From SXOA01 sp964444865 (GTDB taxonomy: Bacteria > Planctomycetota > Planctomycetia > Pirellulales > Pirellulaceae): DNA of 6,207 nt. Position 1 is the first letter of the stretch. The number at the start of each line of letters is the position of its first letter. Under the pieces are notes generated by a model that searched no databases, was not told the DNA's origin, and saw only the letters and a list, made by a program, of their open reading frames with translations. This document shows, in pieces, positions 1 through 4,982 of this stretch. The position numbers were made by a program, and so were the translations under genes. The stretch covers positions 1 through 6,207 of the forward strand of contig CAYUJE010000362.1 of assembly GCA_964444865.1 (NCBI GenBank), read 5' to 3'.

Positions 1-524
1 CGACCCTGATAGGTGCCGCAGATGTAGGGGCTGGGGTCCATCGTCAGGCCGAGCCCTTTGCAGTTGTCGCACAGGACGGTGACCGTGTCGGGGTCTTCCG
101 ACATCCGCCCGAGTTGGCTTTTCATGCCGACACGCACGCCGTGCAGCGTGGCAATATCGACGAGGCGGCGGAGATGCTCCACTTCTTCATTGAAGGGGGT
201 CCCTTTTTCGGCCGAGGGGACGGTGATCGTCACCACTTTGGCAGCTTTGGCCATCTGGCAAATGGCGGTGAACTGGTCGTAGTGCTCCTGCTTCTCCGCC
301 GTGATCCGGACGTCAAACGCCACCACGTCCAGCCGCCGGCTGTTGCGGCAAAGAGCGACGGCCGCTTCCACGTCGGCGGCGACCTGACTCGGTTTGAGCT
401 GGTCCCCATCCTCGAAGATGGCGAATTCGACCGCCGTATATTCCAAATCCGCCAGCCGCTCCATGGCTTTGATGAGCGACAGCTCTCGAAAACATTCCGT
501 TGAAGCCGAAACAAACACTTGCAT
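1..524 (-). CDS. Sugar phosphate isomerase/epimerase-like TIM-barrel protein (5' part, runs off left edge)
   Basis: The frame is open from an ATG at 524 to the window edge, giving 174 codons with no stop. The product begins MQVFVSASTECF and shows the alternating strand/helix pattern of the xylose isomerase-like TIM barrel (AP endonuclease 2 superfamily). Strand-like segments include AVEFAIF (31-37), LDVVAFDV (65-72), VVTITV (97-102) and GLGLTMDPSPYICG (157-170). The segment MSEDPDTV (141-148) followed by the MDPS block is typical of this family in planctomycetes. Members usually isomerise or epimerise sugars or cyclitols with a divalent metal; the substrate cannot be told here. Start choice is open: GGAGG (526-530) is only 1 nt from the ATG but 7 nt from an in-frame GTG at 518-516, which would give MFVSASTECF. 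The GTG is therefore the better initiator. Two places where the superfamily often has metal ligands look changed (Lys135, Pro166). The gene lies 198 bp downstream of the kinase gene, on the same strand. Confidence 0.8.
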   Translation of the reverse strand, partial: MQVFVSASTECFRELSLIKAMERLADLEYTAVEFAIFEDGDQLKPSQVAADVEAAVALCRNSRRLDVVAFDVRITAEKQEHYDQFTAICQMAKAAKVVTITVPSAEKGTPFNEEVEHLRRLVDIATLHGVRVGMKSQLGRMSEDPDTVTVLCDNCKGLGLTMDPSPYICGTYQG

Positions 525-545
525 TCCTCCTGACCGCGAACCCGC

Positions 546-599
546 AGAATGGGCTTCCCAGCCCGTCCTCGTAATTGGACGACCTGCGAAGGCCATCCT
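546..599. repeat. 54-bp imperfect inverted repeat, REP-like element
   Basis: Two 23-nt arms (546-568 and 577-599) are inverted copies matching at 18 of 23 positions, separated by the 8-nt loop TCGTAATT. The left arm contains its own small hairpin, GGGCT-TCCC-AGCCC (551-564). The element sits in the spacer between the kinase and isomerase genes, only about 20 bp upstream of the isomerase start. It looks like a short non-coding palindromic repeat. Similar phrases recur between genes in planctomycete genomes as far as I remember, but copy number cannot be checked in one window. No T-run follows either arm, so it is not a typical intrinsic terminator, although it would fold strongly in RNA. Confidence 0.6.
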
Positions 600-606
600 A
601 CAAATT

Positions 607-632
607 ACGTTCGGTAGCTTACCGGCAAACGT
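607..632 (-). terminator. Bulged stem-loop downstream of kinase gene, possible weak terminator
   Basis: ACGTT (607-611) pairs with AACGT (628-632), and CGGTA (612-616) pairs with TACCG (620-624) around a 3-nt loop. A 3-nt bulge (625-627) separates the two five-pair stems. In the minus-strand transcript the structure begins about 90 nt after the kinase stop and is followed by AATTTG, a poor U tract. It may attenuate or end the sigma/kinase transcript, or simply stabilise its 3' end. Confidence 0.3.
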
Positions 633-722
633 GCTGGCAAGGCAACACCAAGCCGCAGGCAGTGATAGCATCTTGGGGTTAGATTTATCCCACAAACCGG
701 CCCTCTGTCACTGTTTTCCAGG

Positions 723-3065
723 CTAATCGGCCACTCCTGAACCCCGCTCACGCCACTTCTGCGACACAAAGAGTGCGGTCATCCCCAGCAGGATTCCACT
801 GCCGAGGGCGGAGACGAGGACTTGTCGGTCCAGGGGGACGCCGGGGTCGAGCGCACTGCGAGCGCCGAACGGGACACTGTCGGCAAAAATCAAGATCGCG
901 AACCAGATGCCAAATAGCAGCAGCCGCTGCCACCAGCGGAAGCGGCAGGTGACGGCAAGCACCGCGGCGATGGTGCCGGCAGCCGTGTGTGCGAAGTTGA
1001 TTCCGCCACCGTTGGTACTGAAGAAGGCGGCCCGGCCGGAATAGAGCAGCAGGACAACAAGAATGGCAATGGTCGCGATGATTGCCCGGCGGGCCAGGAT
1101 GTGCGTTTGTCGCAAGGGATGCAAAGTCGCCAGCCCAATCAGCGGCAGCAGAAGAAGTTGAGTGGCTAGCAGGGGTGCATTCCAAAAAAGCATTCCCAGG
1201 GCCATCAGCATGAATGACGTTGGAATCGACAGCTCCGCCATATGTAACAGCTGCCACCACCAGCGGTCGCCGCGGCTGCGAAGATACTGAGCCGCCACCG
1301 TTTGCAGCGTGGCCGGCAGCAGCAGCACGCAGGCCGAGAACCCGAAGCCGTACCACAAGGCCAGCGGGATGCGGGCCTGCATATCGGCCAGGGCCTTTTT
1401 CATGACGTAGCGGGTGTAGACCGGCTCGCCCTTAATGTCGGCGGGATATTTGGTCGCAATGGTTTGTCCGTCTGAAAAGGTAGTGTCCTTGGAAATCTCG
1501 GCGACGAGCAATTCCAGGTCGGGCTGCGACGGCCAGACCGCCACTTGAATGATCGTCACCCAGCCGATGCAAAACAGGAATGCCGAAATCGCCGCTGCCG
1601 TGCCAACCCCGAGTCCGCACAGCATTGCCCCCGCTAGGTCCTGCGGCTTCACGAGGCGGTCGGTGAACCAGCCCATGCTGAAGTAGCTGACTAGCATCAG
1701 CGGCAGCAGGGCGATCCCGAGCCAGCGTGGGAAACCTTCGAGCGCTTTCAGGATCCACGGTGCTTCCTCCGCTGGAAATGAGCCGCGATAGATGAGGGCA
1801 TAACCACCCAGGTTGTCGGCCTGCGAATGGATGGCCGGCATGCAGATGAGCAGGCCGGTGATGACGCCGATGACCAGCACGCAGGCCGCTGCTTTGAAGT
1901 TGGTGGAAAACCATCGCCAGAACAAACGGGCGGCGTTCGGGGGCATCGCCTGAATTGGTTCGCCACGAACCCAGCGAGCCAGATCGTCGGCCAATTCGCC
2001 GGCACTGCGGTAACGGGCCTCGGGGTCTTTCTCCAGGCACTTGAGGCAGATGACTTCGAGTTCGTGATCCACACTCGAGTTGAGGCGACTCGGGGGGACC
2101 GGCGGCTCTTTCTGAACTTGCAGAATGGTTTCCAGCGGATTTTGCCCTTCAAACGGCGGCCGGCCGGTGAGTGAGGCATAGAGAATCGCTCCGAGGCCAT
2201 AGATATCGACCGCGGTTGTCGCATTCTTGCCGCTGCCGAGGGCTTGCTCGGGGGCCATGTAGCTGGGGGTGCCAACAATCGCCCCGGTTCGAGTGAGGTC
2301 ACTCCCCTCGGTTGTTCGCCGGGCCAGGCCAAAGTCCGTGATGTGCGGCTGGCCGGCGGAGTCGATGAGTATATTCGCCGGCTTGAGGTCCCGATGGATG
2401 ATGCCCCGCTGGTGGGCATAGTGAATGCCACGGGCGACGGCGATGACCAGCCCGACGCGCTCTTGAAGCTCATCCCGCGTGAGCGACTTGCCGCTTGCCT
2501 TTTGCAATAGCTGAGACAAGCTTTCGCCATCAATGAACTTCATGCTGAAGTAGTGCTGTCCCTCCCGCTCGCCGATTTCATAGATGGGGACGATGGCCGG
2601 ATGATCCAGATTGGCTGCAGCCTCCGCTTCGGTCCGGAAGCGGGCGACGTCATCGGAAGAGGCCAATTCGCCGGAGAGAATCATCTTCACCGCGACGGGC
2701 CGATTGAGGCTGACTTGCCGGGCGCGAAAGACGACTCCCATGCCGCCGCGGGCAATTTCGCTTTCCAGTTCGTAGTCGCCGAAGTAGCGGAGGCGCGCGG
2801 CATTTGCGGATGACTTGGTCGCTGCTCCACCGGGCGCGCTGTCCATCGTTTGCTCGCTGCCTGCGGAATTCTTCGCCTGCTGCAGCAAGTCCCCCAGTTG
2901 CTGGCGGCTGGCGAAGAAGTCCCGCAAGGGCTGGGCGAATTCGCCGTGGCGATTGATCCAGTCTTCGGCGGACGGGTTTTCGCCGCGCTCCACCGCTTCC
3001 AGGTATTCTTTCACAATCCGCCCCAGACGGGGGTCAACCGTTTCGAGATAGCTTTCGGCAGGCAT
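723..3065 (-). CDS. Membrane-bound serine/threonine protein kinase with ten-span C-terminal domain
   Basis: 780 aa. Residues 1-90 form a hydrophilic leader with the DPRLGRIVKEYLEAVERG pattern often found ahead of planctomycete kinases. The Hanks-type kinase domain spans about 98-368: glycine loop ARGGMG (105-110, first Gly replaced by Ala), ATP lysine K127, helix-C E146, HRDLKPAN (224-231, catalytic D226), DFG (244-246), GTPSYMAPEQ (265-274) and DIYGLG (287-292). All catalytic residues are present, so it should be active. The C-terminal half has about ten hydrophobic spans (near 391-410, 447-464, 475-509, 565-590, 611-629, 631-648, 658-676, 690-707, 711-729, 748-766). The short linkers rich in Arg/Lys fall on the kinase side, which supports this topology and leaves an exported loop at about 511-564. 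No PASTA, WD40 or TPR repeats are visible, so the membrane part is an unrecognised sensor. GGAGAGGAG (3074-3082) lies 8 nt before the ATG, within the end of the sigma gene. The start is 2 nt after the sigma stop, which implies translational coupling. The likely role is to phosphorylate the partner sigma factor. Confidence 0.95.
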   Translation of the reverse strand: MPAESYLETVDPRLGRIVKEYLEAVERGENPSAEDWINRHGEFAQPLRDFFASRQQLGDLLQQAKNSAGSEQTMDSAPGGAATKSSANAARLRYFGDYELESEIARGGMGVVFRARQVSLNRPVAVKMILSGELASSDDVARFRTEAEAAANLDHPAIVPIYEIGEREGQHYFSMKFIDGESLSQLLQKASGKSLTRDELQERVGLVIAVARGIHYAHQRGIIHRDLKPANILIDSAGQPHITDFGLARRTTEGSDLTRTGAIVGTPSYMAPEQALGSGKNATTAVDIYGLGAILYASLTGRPPFEGQNPLETILQVQKEPPVPPSRLNSSVDHELEVICLKCLEKDPEARYRSAGELADDLARWVRGEPIQAMPPNAARLFWRWFSTNFKAAACVLVIGVITGLLICMPAIHSQADNLGGYALIYRGSFPAEEAPWILKALEGFPRWLGIALLPLMLVSYFSMGWFTDRLVKPQDLAGAMLCGLGVGTAAAISAFLFCIGWVTIIQVAVWPSQPDLELLVAEISKDTTFSDGQTIATKYPADIKGEPVYTRYVMKKALADMQARIPLALWYGFGFSACVLLLPATLQTVAAQYLRSRGDRWWWQLLHMAELSIPTSFMLMALGMLFWNAPLLATQLLLLPLIGLATLHPLRQTHILARRAIIATIAILVVLLLYSGRAAFFSTNGGGINFAHTAAGTIAAVLAVTCRFRWWQRLLLFGIWFAILIFADSVPFGARSALDPGVPLDRQVLVSALGSGILLGMTALFVSQKWRERGSGVAD

Positions 3066-3067
3066 TC

Positions 3068-3625
3068 TTAATTCTCCTCTCCCTGGTCGGGTCGAAGGTG
3101 CTTCTTCAATCGCTGCATCGCCCGGTACAGGAGCGACGCCACCGCCTCGCTGTTGCGGGCAAGTTGTGCGGCGACCTGGCTGAGCGGCAGCCCCTGCAAA
3201 TGATGCAATTCGACCGCGGTACGCTGATCCTCAGGCAATGACGCGAGTGCCGCGGCGAGTTGTGCCAACTCTTCGTTCCGAGCCGCCTTTTGACTGGGAG
3301 AACTTTGTCGACTTGCGACTAGTTTCTCGAGTCCCGCAGACGATTGCTCCAGAGCCAACTCCAGCGACTGCTCCCGCTTCACGTCCCGCCGCATCGCATT
3401 CCAGCGGCGGAACTCGTCCCGCAAGTTGTTCGCCAGGATCTGCCGCAGCCACGGCAACAATTCGGCCTCACTCTTGCCCGCAGAGCCATCCTTGGCCGCT
3501 TCCCATAGGGTCTGCTGCACAATGCCGGACAAATCCACTTTGCCCGCGAGCGCCGGCGCAAGTTGCATCCGCGCCAGCAGATGCAGATAGTCGCGGTATT
3601 GCTCGGCAGGGAATTGGTCGGGCAC
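3068..3625 (-). CDS. Planctomycete-type ECF RNA polymerase sigma factor
   Basis: 185 aa, a normal ECF length. The sigma region 2 part (about 5-82) includes KVDLSGIVQQTLWEA (29-43) and ELLPWLRQILANNLRDEFRR (55-74), the helices for core binding and -10 recognition. A linker with SSPSQ (108-112) follows. Region 4 (about 125-177) has LPEDQRTAVELHHLQGLPL and a helix-turn-helix near 145-170 for -35 contact. The order and the SSPSQKAARNEE / LPEDQR signatures match the planctomycete-expanded ECF families that are typically found next to Ser/Thr kinases. Translation starts at a GTG (3625-3623), 6 nt after GGAGAGGAG (3632-3640); no in-frame ATG fits better. The gene overlaps the ribosome binding site of the kinase gene and is separated from it by 2 nt, so the two form one operon. 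No anti-sigma gene is adjacent, so control probably runs through the kinase. Confidence 0.93.
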   Translation of the reverse strand: MPDQFPAEQYRDYLHLLARMQLAPALAGKVDLSGIVQQTLWEAAKDGSAGKSEAELLPWLRQILANNLRDEFRRWNAMRRDVKREQSLELALEQSSAGLEKLVASRQSSPSQKAARNEELAQLAAALASLPEDQRTAVELHHLQGLPLSQVAAQLARNSEAVASLLYRAMQRLKKHLRPDQGEEN

Positions 3626-3631
3626 AAAATG

Positions 3632-3645
3632 CTCCTCTCCAGGAG
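3632..3645 (-). promoter_or_regulatory. Sigma-gene ribosome binding site inside a small hairpin
   Basis: In the minus-strand mRNA the leader reads CTCCTGGAGAGGAG. CTCCT pairs perfectly with AGGAG around a 4-nt GGAG loop, so the Shine-Dalgarno can be masked by an anti-Shine-Dalgarno directly upstream. The GTG start follows after 6 nt. The kinase gene uses the same GGAGAGGAG sequence (3074-3082) but without the CTCCT partner. The pairing is seen directly; a regulatory role is inferred. Confidence 0.5.
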
Positions 3646-3717
3646 TAAGCGTAATCGGCGGCGGGGCATGACGGGTTCCGGCACGACCGCTTCTTCGCTT
3701 TCCTGGCTGCCATCACA

Positions 3718-4671
3718 TTATCCCGCCGCCAGCGGGGCCAAAAACTCGCGGCGGCGCTGCGTTCTTGTAAGCGGGCTGCGCATTTCCCGCCCCTGGCGGG
3801 TCTCTTCTCGCGGGGGAAAGGACGGGATCGGGAGGGGTTTTCGCCGCGAAAGCTCCTCCCGACCTCCTGAGTCCCTGACTCGCCGGGCGTACTCTCGGAA
3901 CTGCTCGTCCGTCCAGCCAACGCATCCCGGGTCGCTTTGCAGCTCTTTTATAAGCTGTTTGCACACCTCGTTTTTGATGTATTCCTCGGTCCCGCAGAAG
4001 ACCTTATCCTCTTTCCCCACCTGAACTTGCGGCTGAGCAACTTCCGCCGCGACCGCACCTTTTTCGTTTTTCTTTATAAGCGGCTCTTTGACGTTCGCTT
4101 CCTCCTCCCGCCCGACCTCTGTCTCCTGACCCCTGTCCCCTGACTCCTCCCTCGCCTCCCGCCTCTGCCGTTCCTCCGCCAGGGCCGCTTCCCGCTGCGT
4201 CTTGCCGGTGATGTCCACGCCCGCCAGTTTGGCCTTGGCCTGGGACAGGCGCAGCGCCGCATTGATCAATCCGACCTTGGCGACCTGTCGTCCCTCGGTC
4301 TTCTTCTCCGTCCAGTTCACGCCCCCCCGCGTCCCAGCTTTCTCGGTCACCTTGTCCTTCCTGCTCTCCTGCAAGTCGTGCAGCGTCATCTGGAGAAGAA
4401 AATCGATCTGGGCACCGGCCACAAACATCCCCACGGCTATTTCCCCGGCCGGGCTCTCGTTTTGCCTCGCCCGCGGCAGCGCCCGGTCCAGCCAGGCCCC
4501 CACCTCCGCCACAATCTGCGATACCCGCGGCTGGCTAATCCCCTGCTCGGCCGCCACCTCGCACTGCCCCCGCCGCTGCACAACCACCGCCTCAAAAATC
4601 AGCCTGTCCCTCGCCGAAGGGGGCTGCAGCGCGCGCAATTGCTCATTCAGATTTTGCAGATCGATGGACAT
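3718..4671 (-). CDS. Helix-turn-helix protein of unknown function, small-terminase-like architecture
   Basis: 317 aa. An N-terminal helix-turn-helix (about 20-62) has RDRLIFEAVVVQRRGQCEVA then AEQGISQPRVSQIVAEVGAWL, with ISQPRVSQI as recognition helix. Residues 75-155 contain LHDLQESRKDKVTEKAG, then a GRQVAKVGLINAALRLSQAK segment and KLAGVD. This order (DNA-binding domain, charged S+K/T patch, helix ending in LxGxD) resembles phage small-terminase-like HTH proteins common in planctomycetes; the comparison is from memory. A charged linker (158-222) is encoded by short degenerate repeats. A second small domain follows (225-268, EYIKNEVCKQLIKEL...GWTDEQFREYARRV). A basic Pro/Arg-rich tail (270-317) lies over several DNA hairpins and may be recently acquired. 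GGAGG (4677-4681) sits 5 nt before the ATG, and a promoter lies 50-80 nt upstream. The sigma gene starts 92 bp further on. Role may be regulator or phage-derived protein; no enzyme motif is seen. Confidence 0.72.
   Translation of the reverse strand: MSIDLQNLNEQLRALQPPSARDRLIFEAVVVQRRGQCEVAAEQGISQPRVSQIVAEVGAWLDRALPRARQNESPAGEIAVGMFVAGAQIDFLLQMTLHDLQESRKDKVTEKAGTRGGVNWTEKKTEGRQVAKVGLINAALRLSQAKAKLAGVDITGKTQREAALAEERQRREAREESGDRGQETEVGREEEANVKEPLIKKNEKGAVAAEVAQPQVQVGKEDKVFCGTEEYIKNEVCKQLIKELQSDPGCVGWTDEQFREYARRVRDSGGREELSRRKPLPIPSFPPREETRQGREMRSPLTRTQRRREFLAPLAAG
3722..3756 (-). repeat. Competing GC-rich stem-loops over the HTH gene stop codon
   Basis: CGCCGCC (3724-3730) can pair with GGCGGCG (3750-3756). 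Alternatively CCCGC (3722-3726) can pair with GCGGG (3732-3736). Both include or touch the end of the HTH gene. No U tract follows on the transcribed strand, so factor-independent termination is unlikely, but the structure could slow polymerase or protect the 3' end. Confidence 0.4.
3786..3800. repeat. Perfect 6-bp stem-loop in HTH gene 3' region
   Basis: CCCGCC (3786-3791) and GGCGGG (3795-3800) form a perfect stem around a 3-nt loop. It lies within the coding sequence for the basic tail of the HTH protein and forms part of a hairpin cluster over 3722-3881. Confidence 0.5.
3828..3862. repeat. 16-bp hairpin with 3-nt loop inside HTH gene
   Basis: Positions 3828-3843 pair with 3847-3862 around the loop CCG. 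All 16 positions pair if two G-U wobbles (3836/3854 and 3838/3852) are allowed, which is true for RNA copied in the plus sense. In the minus-strand mRNA those two become A/C mismatches, leaving 14 pairs. A stem this long is unexpected inside a coding region and suggests an inserted palindromic repeat. A further inverted pair GAGTC/GACTC (3869-3881) lies just beside it. Confidence 0.65.
4119..4144. repeat. Degenerate short tandem repeat in the HTH protein linker
   Basis: CTGTCTCCTGAC (4119-4130) and CTGTCCCCTGAC (4133-4144) match at 11 of 12 positions with a 14-bp period. They sit in a longer pyrimidine-rich tract (about 4101-4180) with further CTCC/CTCGCC units. It encodes the highly charged linker around residues 170-192 (EESGDRGQETEVGREEE). 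A related phrase (CCTGAGTCCCTGAC) returns at 3866-3879. Tracts like this commonly expand and contract. Confidence 0.5.
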
Positions 4672-4694
4672 GGGAACCTCCGGGAAGAACGCTG

Positions 4695-4726
4695 GGACAA
4701 AAGGGCTGAAGTAGACTCTTTTGTTC
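4695..4726. promoter_or_regulatory. Operator-like inverted repeat over the predicted transcription start
   Basis: In the minus-strand sense GAACAAAAG (4726-4718) and CTTTTGTCC (4703-4695) are inverted 9-mers matching at 8 of 9 positions, separated by 14 bp. The first arm begins immediately after the -10 box of the HTH gene promoter, so the repeat covers the expected start site and early leader. It could be a binding site for a dimeric regulator, possibly the HTH protein itself, or a leader stem-loop. Position and symmetry are seen; function is inferred. Confidence 0.45.
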
Positions 4727-4755
4727 AGTATACACTAGTACCCGTTCAATTCCAA
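4727..4755 (-). promoter_or_regulatory. Sigma-70-type promoter for the HTH gene
   Basis: On the minus strand TTGGAA (4755-4750, 4 of 6 to TTGACA) is followed after exactly 17 bp by TATACT (4732-4727, 5 of 6 to TATAAT). Transcription would begin near 4720, giving a leader of about 50 nt before the ATG at 4671. This is the best promoter match in the window and stands in AT-richer sequence than its surroundings. Confidence 0.55.
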
Positions 4756-4792
4756 GGGGTTCTCGGAGGATTTTCTGAGTTTTTATGCTCCT

Positions 4793-4812
4793 CGCCAGAT
4801 CGCCAGATCGCC
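4793..4812. repeat. 2.5 copies of the 8-bp unit CGCCAGAT
   Basis: CGCCAGAT occurs at 4793-4800 and 4801-4808, followed by a half unit CGCC (4809-4812), all exact. It lies in non-coding DNA about 40 bp upstream of the HTH promoter -35 box. It may be a chance tandem duplication, a slippage product or a protein-binding site. Confidence 0.5.
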
Positions 4813-4982
4813 GCGGGAAGCCGACCATGGGGTCCGTTTGTCGGGGGATTCTCGGGACGATTACCGCGAGAAACAGGAACGGGCTGAGCATACGGAACTC
4901 CAAGTGGCCCGCAGATCTCTTGTTCTCGCCCTTTTACTTTTCCGCCAGATGATGGGAATCTGCGAAAACCGTAATTCTGCCG

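Larger units (their letters stand above)
4672..4982 (-). other. Intergenic stretch between the SASA gene and the HTH gene
   Basis: This 311-bp stretch has no convincing gene. It holds the stop-proximal flank of the SASA gene, a short 8-bp tandem repeat, a minus-strand promoter with an adjoining inverted repeat, and the leader of the HTH gene. CGCAGAT (4910-4916) and ATCTGCG (4958-4964) are inverted copies 41 bp apart, too widely spaced to call a terminator. No stem with a T-run was found after the SASA stop, so how that transcript ends is unclear. Confidence 0.6.

Noticed and set aside
230..514. Minus-strand 94-aa frame in the isomerase region
   Set aside because: It lies in a different frame from the isomerase, is Arg/Ser/Trp-rich and lacks a ribosome binding site. 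The edge-open frame explains the sequence better.
114..726. Plus-strand frames opposite the isomerase gene and across the spacer
   Set aside because: The minus-strand frame has clear family motifs. The plus-strand products read through the inverted repeat and show no domain.
748..2533. Long open frames on both strands overlapping the kinase gene (for example minus 1748-2533 and 748-1356)
   Set aside because: These are shadows caused by GC-biased third codon positions. Their products are Arg/Pro/Ser-rich without domains, while the kinase frame carries every catalytic motif.
3713..3745. TTTTTG-16-GATAAT promoter-like pair on the minus strand at the HTH stop codon
   Set aside because: The -35 half is a poor match and the pair lies in hairpin-forming coding DNA; the support is too weak to list as a promoter.
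4643..4891. Small minus-strand frame starting MLSPFLFLAVIVPRIP with a GGAG six nt upstream
   Set aside because: It has a plausible start and a hydrophobic beginning, but the rest looks like translated intergenic sequence. It runs through the HTH promoter and overlaps the HTH gene by 29 nt in another frame.
4910..4964. Inverted CGCAGAT / ATCTGCG pair after the SASA gene as a terminator
   Set aside because: The arms are only 7 bp, 41 bp apart, and no T-run follows.
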